From contig CAWFPL010000008.1 of the NCBI GenBank assembly GCA_963817785.1, positions 496,001 to 560,000 of the forward strand: a DNA stretch of 64,000 nucleotides, written 5' to 3'. The notes under the pieces are model-generated. The model was given only the letters and a program-made list of their open reading frames with translations, had not been told where the DNA came from and searched no databases. The position numbers and the translations under genes were made by a program. Source of the stretch: JAKALD01 sp963817785. Lineage in GTDB: Bacteria > Pseudomonadota > Gammaproteobacteria > Burkholderiales > SG8-39. This document shows positions 37,991 through 46,988 of this stretch, in pieces (the first letter of the stretch is position 1; each line of letters starts with the position of its first letter).

Positions 37991-39383
37991 CGCCGCGCCC
38001 GCGGTGATCAACGTCGGCTTGGCGCAGTTCGCCGAGGCGATCGCGCACGCCGGCGGCACGGTGGTCCAGCTCGACTGGGCGCCGCCGGCGCTGGGCGACC
38101 CGGCAGCGGGCATGGCGCTCGCCCGGCTGGTGAATCATCCGCTGGTCGAGGACGCCAACCGCAAGGCGCTGGCCGCGTTCCAGGCAGCCTCCCCGGTGCT
38201 GCGCGGCGTGGGCGCCGCGCGCGACGCGCTGCCGGGCCTGGGCGAGCGCATGATCCTGCACGCCGGCCCGCCGATCGAGTGGCCGCGCATGTGCGGGCCG
38301 ATGCAGGGCGCGATCGTCGGCGCGATCCTGTACGAAGGCTGGGCGCAGGATGCCGAGGGCGCGCGCGCGCTCGCCGCGCGCGGCGCGATCGCGTTCGCGC
38401 CCTGCCACCATCACGCCGCCGTCGGGCCCATGGCCGGCATCATCAGCCCCTCGATGCCGGTATGGATCGTGGAGGACGCGAGCCACGGGCGCCGCGCGTT
38501 CAGCAATTTCAACGAGGGGCTCGGCAAGGCGCTGCGCTTCGGCGCCTTCGGCCCGGACGTGCTCACCCGGCTGAAGTGGATCGATTCAACGCTGGCGCCC
38601 GCCGTGGGCGCGGCGCTGGCGGCGCTCGGCGGGGTCGAGCTCAAGCCGCTCATGGCGCAGGCGCTGAACATGGGCGACGAGGTGCACAACCGCAACGCCG
38701 CCGCCAGCGCGCTGCTGCTGCGCCGCCTCGCCGGCCCCCTGGCGCGCAGCGGCGCGGCGCCGGTTCCGCTCGCCGAGACGCTCGATTTCATCGCCGGCAA
38801 CGAGCACTTCTTTCTCAACGTCTCGATGGCCGCCTGCAAGGCGATGCTCGACGCGGCGCACGGCTTTGCGGGCGCGAGCATGGTGACCACCATGGCGCGC
38901 AACGGCGTCGAGTTCGGCATCCGCGTCAGCGGCCTGGGCGAGCGCTGGTTCACCGCGCCCGCGGAGTTGGTCGACGGGCTGTACTTCCCGGGCTATTCCG
39001 CTGCCGACGCCGCGCGCGACCTCGGCGACAGCGCGATCACCGAGACCGCCGGATTCGGCGGCTTCGCGATGGCCGCGGCGCCCGCGATCGTGAAGTTCGT
39101 CGGCGGAACTCCGCAGGACGCGATCGCCAACTCGCTGCGCATGCGCCACATCGCGCTGGGCGAGTCGAGCGCGTTCCAGCTTCCGGCGCTCGACTTCCGC
39201 GGCACCGCGGCCGGGATCGACGCGCGCAAAGTTGTGGACACCGGCATCGAGCCGGTGATCAACACCGGCATCGCGCACCGCGACGCGGGCATCGGGCAGA
39301 TCGGCGCCGGGCTGACGCGCGCGCCGCTCGCCTGCTTCGTGCAGGCGGTCAGCGCGCTGAACGCGCTGCTTGCGCAGCGCTAA
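37974..39383 (+). CDS. DUF1116 protein, AllG-like carbamoyltransferase subunit
   Basis: 469 residues of DUF1116 (YlbE/AllG). Conserved blocks include LVNHPLVEDANRKA, the glycine/cation region CHHHAAVGPMAGIIS, LNMGDEVHNRNAAAS and TTMARNGVEFGIRVSG. The partner of FdrA in E. coli oxamate carbamoyltransferase belongs to this family. Its start lies inside the end of the fdrA-like gene. Carbamate kinase follows 55 bp later, as expected for a route ending in carbamoyl phosphate. Confidence 0.86.
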   Translation: MAKLTSAAPAVINVGLAQFAEAIAHAGGTVVQLDWAPPALGDPAAGMALARLVNHPLVEDANRKALAAFQAASPVLRGVGAARDALPGLGERMILHAGPPIEWPRMCGPMQGAIVGAILYEGWAQDAEGARALAARGAIAFAPCHHHAAVGPMAGIISPSMPVWIVEDASHGRRAFSNFNEGLGKALRFGAFGPDVLTRLKWIDSTLAPAVGAALAALGGVELKPLMAQALNMGDEVHNRNAAASALLLRRLAGPLARSGAAPVPLAETLDFIAGNEHFFLNVSMAACKAMLDAAHGFAGASMVTTMARNGVEFGIRVSGLGERWFTAPAELVDGLYFPGYSAADAARDLGDSAITETAGFGGFAMAAAPAIVKFVGGTPQDAIANSLRMRHIALGESSAFQLPALDFRGTAAGIDARKVVDTGIEPVINTGIAHRDAGIGQIGAGLTRAPLACFVQAVSALNALLAQR

Positions 39384-39438
39384 CGAACACGCGGCGCCGC
39401 GGACCCGCCCCGGCGCCGGGCGCAACGAGGAGGCCGAG

Positions 39439-40392
39439 ATGAACGACGAGGCGAAGCTCGCGGTGGTCGCGGTAGGCGGCAACGCGCTGATCCGGGACGA
39501 GCAGCATCGCAGCATCCCGGACCAGTACGAAACCGCGCGCGAGACGGTGCAGCACGTGGTCGAGCTGATCGCCGCGGGCTGGCGCGTGGTGCTCACCCAC
39601 GGCAGCGGGCCGCAGATGGGATTCATCCTGCGGCGCTCCGAGCTGGCCCTGCACGAGGTGATCCCGGTGCCGATGGACTACGCCGGCGCCGACCTGCAGG
39701 GCGCGCTCGGCTACATGTTCGTGAAAGCGCTGCGCAACGAGTTCCGGCGCCAGGGCCTGGCGCGCCAGGCCGTGGCGCTGGTCACCCAGGTGCTGGTCGA
39801 TCGCGACGACGCGGCGTTTCGCGACCCCACCAAGCCGATCGGCTCGCCGATGGACGAGGCCACCGCGCAGCGCCGCGCCGCGGACCTCGGCTGGCAGGTG
39901 CGCCCCGATCCCGGACGGGGGTGGCGCCGCGTGGTGCCCTCCCCCGCGCCGCAGGCGATCCTCGACCTCGAGGTAATCTCCCATCTGCTCGGCGCCGGCT
40001 ACGTGGTGGTGGCCTGCGGCGGCGGCGGCATTCCGGTGGTGCGCGACGCCGAGGGCGACTTCCGCGGCGTCGAGGCGGTGATCGACAAGGACCTCGCCTC
40101 GAGCCTGCTCGCGCGCAGCCTGGGCGCGGACCGGCTGGCGATCGCCACCGGCGTGGAGCGCGTGGCGATCGACTTCGGCAAGCCGACCCAGCGCTGGATC
40201 GAGCGCATGACGCTCGCCGAAGCGAAGCGCTACTACGCGGACAACCAGTTCGACAAGGGCAGCATGGGGCCGAAGGTCCGCGCCGTGATCGAGTTTCTCG
40301 AGGCCGGCGGCACCGAGGGGATCGTCACCGATGCGCCGCATCTCGCCGCGGCGCTCGCCGGCGGCGCCGGCACCAGGGTCGTGCGCGGGTAG
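39439..40392 (+). CDS. arcC: Carbamate kinase (catabolic)
   Basis: 317 residues. It converts carbamoyl phosphate and ADP to ATP plus carbamate, which falls to CO2 and NH3. It has VAVGGNALIRDEQ at the N-terminus, LTHGSGPQMGFIL, VACGGGGIPVV, VIDKDLASSLLA and the C-terminal DNQFDKGSMGPKVRA typical of ArcC/AllK. It starts behind GAGGAGG. No arginine deiminase or ornithine carbamoyltransferase gene is near, so its carbamoyl phosphate probably comes from the AllFGH-like enzyme encoded beside it. Confidence 0.93.
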   Translation: MNDEAKLAVVAVGGNALIRDEQHRSIPDQYETARETVQHVVELIAAGWRVVLTHGSGPQMGFILRRSELALHEVIPVPMDYAGADLQGALGYMFVKALRNEFRRQGLARQAVALVTQVLVDRDDAAFRDPTKPIGSPMDEATAQRRAADLGWQVRPDPGRGWRRVVPSPAPQAILDLEVISHLLGAGYVVVACGGGGIPVVRDAEGDFRGVEAVIDKDLASSLLARSLGADRLAIATGVERVAIDFGKPTQRWIERMTLAEAKRYYADNQFDKGSMGPKVRAVIEFLEAGGTEGIVTDAPHLAAALAGGAGTRVVRG

Positions 40393-40418
40393 CGGGCCGG
40401 CAGGAGCGAAGCGCGCGG

Positions 40419-43058
40419 CTACGGTGCCGCCGGCAGCTCGAACCGCTTCTCGTTGAACAGCCGCACGCAGGCCGCGGCCGCCTCGGCGTCGTAGAGGCGG
40501 CCCGCTTCGGCGGCGACGTGCTGCAGTCCCGGGCCGATGCCGACCGCCGCGCGGTAGGGCCGGTGCGAGGCGATCGCCTCGACCACGTCCGCCACCGCGA
40601 GGATGCGCGCTTCCAGGATGATCCGCTCCCCCTTCAGCCCCTGCGGGTAGCCCGAGCCGTCGAGCCGCTCGTGATGCTGCCGGATCGTCTCCGCGACCGG
40701 CCATGGAAAATCGACCCCCTTGACGATGTCGTAGCCCACCTGCGCGTGGTTCTTGACGATCTCGAACTCGGCCGCGCTGAGCCGCCCGGGGCGCGCCAGG
40801 ATCTCGGCCGGGACGTAGATCTTGCCGATGTCGTGAATGGTGCTGGCGACGCGCAGCCCCTCGAGGCGGTCTTCGTCGAGCCCGAGCTCGCGTCCGATCG
40901 CCGTTGCCAGCACAGCCACGCGCCGCTGGTGGCCCGCCGTGTACGGATCACGCTGCTCGACGGTCGCGGCAAGCGCGGCGATGGCGCTTTCGAAGGTGGC
41001 ACGCAGCTTGACCGCCTGCTCGGCGCGCTCCGTCACGGCCTTCTCGTAGGCCGCCCGCGTGCGGCGCGCGGCCACTCCATAGCCGATGTCGGACGCAAGC
41101 TCCTCGAACAACTCGATCTCGGCCTTCCCGAAGGCGTTCACCTCTTGGCTGTAGATGTTGAGGATCCCCGGCGCTGCGCTCCCGGCGCTGATCGGCAAGG
41201 CGATCGCGCTCGCAAGCCCGGACGCGCGGGCCTTCTCGCGCCAAGGTGCGAATGTAGGGCTGGCGGCGAGGTTCCCGATCATCTGCGTCGTTGCGGTACG
41301 GATTGCCGTGCCGGCGGGGCCCTCGCCGAGCGGGTTCTCGCCCCATGAGACCTTGAGGCTTTCTGCGTACGCGAGCGCCTGGCCCGCCGCGGCGACAACC
41401 TCGACCGTGCGTTCGGGGTCGTCGCGCGCGATGCCGATCCAGGCCAAGGGATAGCCACCGGCGCTGGTGATCGCCTCGCAGCATCTGCGGAACAACTCCC
41501 GCTCGCTGCCGGCGTGCACCAGGGCGGAGTTGCTCTGACCGAGCGCGCGAAGCGCCCAGTTCAGGTGCTGGAGCTGCTCCTCGCCGCGCTTGCGCTCGGT
41601 GATGTCGCGCACGGTGACGACGATGCCGTGCACGTCCGGATCGCCAAGAAGATTGCGTCCGGTCACTTCGGCGTCGAACAGAGTACCGTCCTTGTGCAGC
41701 AAGCGCAGCTCGGCCTCGACCGTCTTGTCCGGGGCCCGGATCGTCTCGGCGATCACGTCCCGAGCGCGCGTCCGATGCTCAGGCGCGACATAGTCCGTGA
41801 TGGTGGTTCCGAGCACCTCTTCCTCGTCGCGCCCGGTCAGCCCCTTGGCCGACGGGCTGCGATAGCGCACGGTTCCGGTCCCGTCGATCACGAAGAACGC
41901 GTCCGCGCTGCCCTCGATCAGCTTGCGGAAGTGCCGCTCGCTGCGCTCGAGCTCCGCCTGCGCCTGCTTGCGCTCGGTGATGTCGCGCACCGACGCGACC
42001 TGGTAAGGCCGGTCGAGTTGGATCCGCTTGACGTGGATTTCGACGGGAAAGCTCGAGCCGTCCTTGCGCCGGTGCACGGTTTCGAAGTTCGCCGAGCCGG
42101 TCTCGCGCAGCTGCCGGTCGATCTGCTCCAGGGCGGCCGGATCGAGCGCCGGATCGATCTCGTGCACGCGCATCGACAGCAGCTCCTCGCGGCCGTAGCC
42201 GAGATCCTGGCAGGCCCGCTCGTTCACGTCGAGATAGCGCAGCGTCTGCGGATCGACGACCTCGATGGCGTCGCTCGAGCGGTCGATCAGCTCGCGAAAC
42301 AGCCTGAGCGCCTGCTCGGAGCGCTTGCGCTCGGTGACGTCCTGCAGCAGGTGAAACGAGTAGAGGTACTCGCCCCGGTCGTCCAGGATGCGCGAGGAGC
42401 GCGATACGTAGACCTCGCCGTCCGGCAGATCGATCTCCTCCTCGACCCAGCCCTCGCGCCTTTCGGTCAGCGCCCTGCAGCCCGGCAACGGCCCGTCACG
42501 CTTCGGGAATACCTCCCAGTAGCGCTTGCCGATCACCTCCTCCACGGGCATGCGGGCAAGCGCCGCGTACGCGAGATTGGCGCGCACGATGCGGAACTCG
42601 GAATCGTGAAAGAAGCACGCGTCGCGCATCGAGTCGAACGCCGCCCGCCACTCGATCTGTGCCTGGCGCATGCCGCGGCGCGCCGCGGCGGCGGCCAGCT
42701 CGCGCTCGACGACCGGCGCCAGCCACTCGAGCCGGGCCTTGGCGACGAAATCGGACGCACCCGCCTTCATCGTGTCGACCGCGGTCCGCTCGTCGATCTT
42801 GCCCGAGACCACGATGCACGGCAGATCGAGCCCGCTTTCCCTTGCGATGGCGAGCGCTTCGAGCCCGCCGAAGCCCGGCATGACGTAATCGCACAGGATG
42901 AGATCCCACGGCTTGCCGGCGAGCGCGCTGCGCATCGCATCGGCGGAATCGACGCGCTCCGAGGTGACGTCGTAGCCGGCAAGCTGCAGCTTGCGGCGCA
43001 GGAGCCGCGCGTCGTCCTCCGAGTCCTCGACGATCAGGACGCGCAGGGGGCCGGCCAT
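40419..43058 (-). CDS. REC-PAS3-GAF-HD-GYP cyclic di-GMP phosphodiesterase
   Basis: 879 residues with a receiver domain (about 5-120; phosphoacceptor in LILCDYVMPGFGG), three PAS/PAC sensor domains (about 130-500, each ending in a DITERK or DVTERK motif), a GAF domain (about 515-690) and an HD-GYP domain (about 700-879). The last keeps IHDIGK (HD near 742) and HHERLDGSGYP, so it should hydrolyse c-di-GMP. The ATG at 43058 begins directly at the receiver domain. It lies 19 bp after the membrane-protein gene; both probably share the FNR-type box at 43735. Confidence 0.92.
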   Translation of the reverse strand: MAGPLRVLIVEDSEDDARLLRRKLQLAGYDVTSERVDSADAMRSALAGKPWDLILCDYVMPGFGGLEALAIARESGLDLPCIVVSGKIDERTAVDTMKAGASDFVAKARLEWLAPVVERELAAAAARRGMRQAQIEWRAAFDSMRDACFFHDSEFRIVRANLAYAALARMPVEEVIGKRYWEVFPKRDGPLPGCRALTERREGWVEEEIDLPDGEVYVSRSSRILDDRGEYLYSFHLLQDVTERKRSEQALRLFRELIDRSSDAIEVVDPQTLRYLDVNERACQDLGYGREELLSMRVHEIDPALDPAALEQIDRQLRETGSANFETVHRRKDGSSFPVEIHVKRIQLDRPYQVASVRDITERKQAQAELERSERHFRKLIEGSADAFFVIDGTGTVRYRSPSAKGLTGRDEEEVLGTTITDYVAPEHRTRARDVIAETIRAPDKTVEAELRLLHKDGTLFDAEVTGRNLLGDPDVHGIVVTVRDITERKRGEEQLQHLNWALRALGQSNSALVHAGSERELFRRCCEAITSAGGYPLAWIGIARDDPERTVEVVAAAGQALAYAESLKVSWGENPLGEGPAGTAIRTATTQMIGNLAASPTFAPWREKARASGLASAIALPISAGSAAPGILNIYSQEVNAFGKAEIELFEELASDIGYGVAARRTRAAYEKAVTERAEQAVKLRATFESAIAALAATVEQRDPYTAGHQRRVAVLATAIGRELGLDEDRLEGLRVASTIHDIGKIYVPAEILARPGRLSAAEFEIVKNHAQVGYDIVKGVDFPWPVAETIRQHHERLDGSGYPQGLKGERIILEARILAVADVVEAIASHRPYRAAVGIGPGLQHVAAEAGRLYDAEAAAACVRLFNEKRFELPAAP

Positions 43059-43077
43059 GGCAAGCGTCGCTTCCCGC

Positions 43078-43644
43078 TCAGCGCTGCGCCGGGGCGCGCG
43101 CCTTAGCCGGGCCGCGCAAACGCTCCCAGGCATCGATGAGCCCGGCGGCGAACCAGCCTGCGCCGGCGCCGAGCAGCAGCCCGAGCAGGATGGGCGCGGC
43201 GAAGAATACCGCCAGTGCGAGCCAGGTCAGCAGGGTGGCCGCGAGCGGCGGCACGCCGGCCTGCAGGTACGCGCGCAGCAGTACGATGAGGTTCTGGTCG
43301 CCGGCGCCCGGCGCGAGATGCTGCGGCAGCCAGAAGGCGACCCCCACCAGCCATCCCAGAACGAACGCCCCGAGCAGCAGGCCGAGCGCGGCCCCGGCGT
43401 TGAGCCACGCGACGCGCCGGCGCAGGAGCGCAACGCCGGCGCGCTCCGGCCCCACCTGCGCCACCCAGGCGGCGAGCAGCGCGTCGGGATCGGCCGCGCC
43501 GGACTCGGCCTCGAGCCGGCGGAACTCCGCGCTTCGCACGACGCGCGCGTAGCGCTCGAGGCGCGCGCGGCTCAGCCCGGTCACGTCGCGCGTCACGTCG
43601 CGCCCGGTCCAGGGATCGCTCAGATGGAGGAGGATGCGGTTCAT
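43078..43644 (-). CDS. Membrane protein of unknown function, two hydrophobic hairpins
   Basis: 188 residues. A soluble N-terminal part of about 75 residues (WTGRDVTRDVTGLSRARLE) is followed by four hydrophobic stretches (near 83-105, 120-130, 133-150 and 152-170) and a basic tail. I do not recognise a family. It is 19 bp upstream of the HD-GYP gene on the same strand and may be its membrane partner or input. A perfect FNR-type box lies about 97 bp upstream of its start. Confidence 0.6.
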   Translation of the reverse strand: MNRILLHLSDPWTGRDVTRDVTGLSRARLERYARVVRSAEFRRLEAESGAADPDALLAAWVAQVGPERAGVALLRRRVAWLNAGAALGLLLGAFVLGWLVGVAFWLPQHLAPGAGDQNLIVLLRAYLQAGVPPLAATLLTWLALAVFFAAPILLGLLLGAGAGWFAAGLIDAWERLRGPAKARAPAQR

Positions 43645-43706
43645 GCAGGAGGCCGCGGCGCCCAGCCCCGGCCCACCCGGGGCGCATGCGCCCCGCCGCG
43701 CCCGTC

Positions 43707-43748
43707 ATCCTCGCCGCAGGCGCCATCGATTCCTTTGACCTGCGTCAA
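43707..43748 (-). promoter_or_regulatory. FNR/ANR-type box between the HD-GYP pair and the GMC gene
   Basis: TTGACCTGCGTCAA at 43735-43748 (plus-strand reading). On the minus strand GAGGAT (43712-43707) is centred 32 bp from the box centre and would serve the 43644 gene. On the plus strand the equivalent position (tcgcgt, 43771-43776) is poor, so the minus-strand assignment is preferred. Confidence 0.6.
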
Positions 43749-43814
43749 ATACGGGCCCGGTGCGCGTCGGTCGCGTCCCGGGGAGGGACCGCCTCGGGCT
43801 GGGAGCCCTGCCTT

Positions 43815-43820
43815 TAGAAT
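43815..43820 (+). promoter_or_regulatory. -10 hexamer upstream of the GMC oxidoreductase gene
   Basis: TAGAAT in CTTTAGAATCCC, 37 bases before the ATG at 43857. No convincing -35 is seen. Confidence 0.4.
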
Positions 43821-43856
43821 CCCGCACCACCGAGCCGCGATCAGGAGGCGCGCGCG

Positions 43857-45476
43857 ATGACCAGGAGCCTGGGTATTTTCGACTACGTGATCGTCGGCGC
43901 GGGCACCGCCGGCTGCGTGCTCGCCAACCGCCTGTCCGCGGATCCCGAGGTCAGCGTGCTGCTGATCGAGGCGGGCGGGCGCGACGACTGGATCTGGATC
44001 CACATCCCGGTCGGTTATCTGTACTGCATCGGTAACCCGCGCACCGACTGGTGCTACCGCACCCAGCCCTGCGCGGGCCTGAACGGGCGCTCGATCCTGT
44101 ACGCGCGCGGCAAGGTGCTCGGCGGCTGCTCGTCGATCAACGCCATGATCTACATGCGCGGCCAGCAGCGCGACTACGACGAGTGGGCGCGGCTCACCGG
44201 CGACTCCGGCTGGGCCTGGGACAGCGTGCTGCCGGCGTTCCGGCGCAGCGAGGACCACTGGCGCGGCGGCGACGCGCTGCACGGCGCGGGCGGCGAATGG
44301 CGCGTCGAGCGCCAGCGCCTGGGCTGGGAGATCCTGGACGCGTTCCAGGCGGCGGCCGAGGAGGTCGGCATCGCGCGCACCGAGGACTTCAACCGCGGCG
44401 ACAACGAGGGCTCGGGCAAGTTCGAGGTGAACCAGAAGCGCGGCGTGCGCTGGAACGCGTCCAAGGCCTTCCTGCGCCCGGCCATGGGCCGGCCCAACCT
44501 CACCGTGGTCACCGAGGCGCTGGTCCGGCGGTTGCGCCTGGAAGGCCGGCGCGTCGCAGGGGTCGAGCTCTCGCGCGCCGGCGAAGAACAATTCGCCGCG
44601 GCCCGCATCGAGACGATCCTCGCGGCGGGCGCGATCGGCAGCCCGCAGATCCTGCAGCTCTCGGGCATCGGGCCGGCGCCCCTGCTCGCCGCGCACGGCA
44701 TCGCGGTCGCGCACGAGCTGCCGGGCGTGGGCGAGAATCTGCAGGACCACCTGCAGCTGCGCATGGCGTTCCGGGTGAACAACGTGGTCACGCTCAACCA
44801 GCTCGCCAACAGCTGGCTCGGCAAGGCGAAGATGGGGCTCGAGTATCTGCTCTCGCGCAGCGGGCCGCTCACCATGGCGCCCTCGCAACTCGGCATCTTC
44901 ACCCGCTCCGCGCCCGGGCACGCCACGCCCAACGTCGAGTACCACGTGCAGCCGCTGTCGCTCGACAAGTTCGGTGATCCGCTGCACCGCTTTCCCGCGT
45001 TCACCGCCTCGGTGTGCAACCTGCGGCCCACCTCGCGCGGCTTCGTGCGCATCGAGAGCCCCGACCCCGGCGCCGCCCCGGCGATCCAGCCCAACTACCT
45101 CGCCACGCCCGAGGACCACCGGGTGGCCGCCGACTCGCTGCGCCTGACGCGGCGCATCGCCCGCGCCGGGGCGCTCGCGCGGTACGCGCCCGAGGAGTTC
45201 CTGCCCGGGCCGCAGGTGCAGAGCGACGCCGAGCTGGTCAAGGCGGCGGGCGACGTCGGCACCACGATCTTCCATCCCGTGGGCACCTGCCGCATGGGAC
45301 GTGCCGACGACCCGGCGGCGGTCGTCGATGCGCGGCTGCGGGTGCGAGGTCTGCAGGGACTGCGCGTGGTGGACGCCTCGATCATGCCCACCATCACCTC
45401 GGGCAACACCAACTCGCCTACCCTCATGATCGCCGAGCGCGGCGCCGACATGCTGCGCGCCGACCGGAAGCGGTAG
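43857..45476 (+). CDS. GMC-family FAD-dependent alcohol/choline dehydrogenase
   Basis: 539 residues. The N-terminal FAD-binding fold has IVGAGTAGCVLANRLS, the GMC signature 1 reads ARGKVLGGCSSINAMIYMRG, signature 2 lies in GAIGSPQILQLSGIGP, and the catalytic His region reads TIFHPVGTCRMG with GNTNSPTLMIAERGAD at the end. It is close to choline dehydrogenase BetA and to alkyl/aryl alcohol dehydrogenases; no bet genes are adjacent, so the substrate is open. The htpX promoter overlaps its stop codon. Confidence 0.9.
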   Translation: MTRSLGIFDYVIVGAGTAGCVLANRLSADPEVSVLLIEAGGRDDWIWIHIPVGYLYCIGNPRTDWCYRTQPCAGLNGRSILYARGKVLGGCSSINAMIYMRGQQRDYDEWARLTGDSGWAWDSVLPAFRRSEDHWRGGDALHGAGGEWRVERQRLGWEILDAFQAAAEEVGIARTEDFNRGDNEGSGKFEVNQKRGVRWNASKAFLRPAMGRPNLTVVTEALVRRLRLEGRRVAGVELSRAGEEQFAAARIETILAAGAIGSPQILQLSGIGPAPLLAAHGIAVAHELPGVGENLQDHLQLRMAFRVNNVVTLNQLANSWLGKAKMGLEYLLSRSGPLTMAPSQLGIFTRSAPGHATPNVEYHVQPLSLDKFGDPLHRFPAFTASVCNLRPTSRGFVRIESPDPGAAPAIQPNYLATPEDHRVAADSLRLTRRIARAGALARYAPEEFLPGPQVQSDAELVKAAGDVGTTIFHPVGTCRMGRADDPAAVVDARLRVRGLQGLRVVDASIMPTITSGNTNSPTLMIAERGADMLRADRKR

Positions 45477-45479
45477 AAT
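45474..45479 (+). promoter_or_regulatory. -10 hexamer for htpX overlapping the GMC stop codon
   Basis: TAGAAT in GCGGTAGAATTTT; its first three bases are the TAG stop of the upstream gene. The context matches the CGGTAGAAT pattern before uvrA. Confidence 0.45.
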
Positions 45480-45512
45480 TTTGAGCCTGCGCAGCGACCC
45501 CGGAGGCCGCCC

Positions 45513-46385
45513 ATGAAACGCATCGTCCTGTTTCTCGCCACCAACCTCGCGGTGGTGATCGTGCTGTCGATCGTGCTCAGGATCCTGGGCCTCGACCGCT
45601 GGCTGGGCGCGCAGGGCATCGACTACGGCGCCCTGCTCGCCTTCTCCCTGGTGATCGGCTTCGGCGGCGCCTTCATTTCGCTGCTCATCTCCAAGCCGAT
45701 GGCCAAGTGGAGCACCGGCGCGCACGTAATCGACGGTTCCGAGGGCAGCGCGGAGTACTGGTTGGTGCAGACGGTGCGCCGGCTGGCGGAGCGCGCCGGC
45801 GTCGCGATGCCGGAGGTCGCGGTCTACGAGGGTGCGCCCAACGCGTTCGCCACCGGCGCCTTCAAGAACTCGGCGCTGGTCGCGGTGTCGACCGGCCTGC
45901 TGCAGTCGATGAATCACGACGAGGTCGAGGCGGTGCTGGGGCACGAGCTGACGCACGTCGCCAACGGCGACATGGTCACGCTGACCCTGATCCAGGGCGT
46001 GGTCAACACCTTCGTCGTGTTCCTGTCCCGCATCGTCGGCTACCTAATCGACAAGGCCGTGTTCCGCACCGAGCGCGGCGTCGGGCCGGGCTATTTCGTC
46101 ACCGTGATCGTGTGCGAGATCGCGTTCGGCGTGCTGGCCTCCATCATCGTGGCGTGGTTCTCGCGCCGGCGCGAGTTCCGCGCCGATGCCGGCTCGGCGC
46201 GGCTGCTCGGCTCGCCGCAACCGATGGTGGCGGCGCTGCGGCGCCTGGGGAGCATCGAGCCCGGGCAGCTGCCGCAGTCGTTCAAGGCCTCGGGCATCAG
46301 CACCCACTCGGGCATGCTGGCGCTGTTCGCCTCGCATCCCCCGATCGAGAAGCGCATCGCCGCGCTGCAGAGCGGCGCCGCGTGA
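45513..46385 (+). CDS. htpX: Membrane zinc metalloprotease HtpX
   Basis: 290 residues with two N-terminal transmembrane helices (starting MKRIVLFLATNLAVVIVLSI), the zinc motif LGHELTHVANGD and two further hydrophobic segments. The third-ligand region is RRREFRADAGSARLLG, and the conserved C-terminal FASHPPIEKRIAAL closes it. HtpX degrades misfolded inner-membrane proteins alongside FtsH. It starts behind CGGAGG; length and motifs are those of the family. Confidence 0.95.
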   Translation: MKRIVLFLATNLAVVIVLSIVLRILGLDRWLGAQGIDYGALLAFSLVIGFGGAFISLLISKPMAKWSTGAHVIDGSEGSAEYWLVQTVRRLAERAGVAMPEVAVYEGAPNAFATGAFKNSALVAVSTGLLQSMNHDEVEAVLGHELTHVANGDMVTLTLIQGVVNTFVVFLSRIVGYLIDKAVFRTERGVGPGYFVTVIVCEIAFGVLASIIVAWFSRRREFRADAGSARLLGSPQPMVAALRRLGSIEPGQLPQSFKASGISTHSGMLALFASHPPIEKRIAALQSGAA

Positions 46386-46605
46386 GTTGAAGCCCGCGCC
46401 GCGGCGCGGGGCGGCTGACTCAGCCGCGGCCGCGCTCCCGAGCGCGACGCCCACGACGCGCAGGACGAGGCGCGAGAAGCTCGGCGCAATCCCGAATGAA
46501 ACCCAGCTTGCGGTGAATGGGGCGGCGACCGACGGTCGCCGGGGGCCGCTGTAGGCGGGAAACCGCAGGCGGCCGGCGCCCCGCGCCGACCGCCCGACGG
46601 GGGAA

Positions 46606-46914
46606 TTACTTGAGGTGCTTGTTGACCAGCTTGGTCATCTCGAACATGGACACCTGCGCCTTGCCGCCGAACACAGGCTTGAGCTTGTCGTCGGCATTGA
46701 TCATGCGCCGGTTCTTCTTGTCCTGCAGGCTGTTGCGCTTGATGTAGGCCCAGATCTTCTTGGTGACCTCGGTGCGGGGCATCGCGCTGGAGCCGATCAC
46801 CGCCGCGAGTGTCGGGGTCGGGTTCATCGGCTTCATGAACGCTGCATTCGGCTTGCGCTTAGCAGCCGATTTCTTCTTCGGTGCGGACTTCTTGGCGGCC
46901 TTCTTCTTTGCCAT
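46606..46914 (-). CDS. SWIB/MDM2-domain protein with lysine-rich tail
   Basis: 102 residues. Residues 1-22 are a Lys/Ala-rich, histone-like arm (MAKKKAAKKSAPKKKSAAK). The rest is a complete SWIB domain (LAAVIGSSAMPRTEVTKKIW, IKRNSLQDKKNRRMINAD, MFEMTKLVNKHL). In eukaryotes SWIB is part of chromatin remodellers. Stand-alone bacterial versions with basic tails, as in Chlamydia, are thought to bind DNA or condense the nucleoid. It is a single gene with its own promoter at 46992-47020. Confidence 0.9.
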   Translation of the reverse strand: MAKKKAAKKSAPKKKSAAKRKPNAAFMKPMNPTPTLAAVIGSSAMPRTEVTKKIWAYIKRNSLQDKKNRRMINADDKLKPVFGGKAQVSMFEMTKLVNKHLK

Positions 46915-46988
46915 CGTCGATTCTCCTCTGAACGATTGGGAAATCTTGTTGGAATCCGGTTTGCCTGCCGCCGTCGAGCAGCGGTGTC

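Noticed and set aside
43857..45476. BetA choline dehydrogenase as a specific call for the GMC gene
   Set aside because: No betB, betI or choline transporter is nearby. GMC substrates cannot be assigned from these motifs alone.
46524..46540. GGCGACC-GAC-GGTCGCC hairpin downstream of htpX and the SWIB gene
   Set aside because: A short stem with no T tract on either strand. Too common in such GC-rich DNA to call a terminator.
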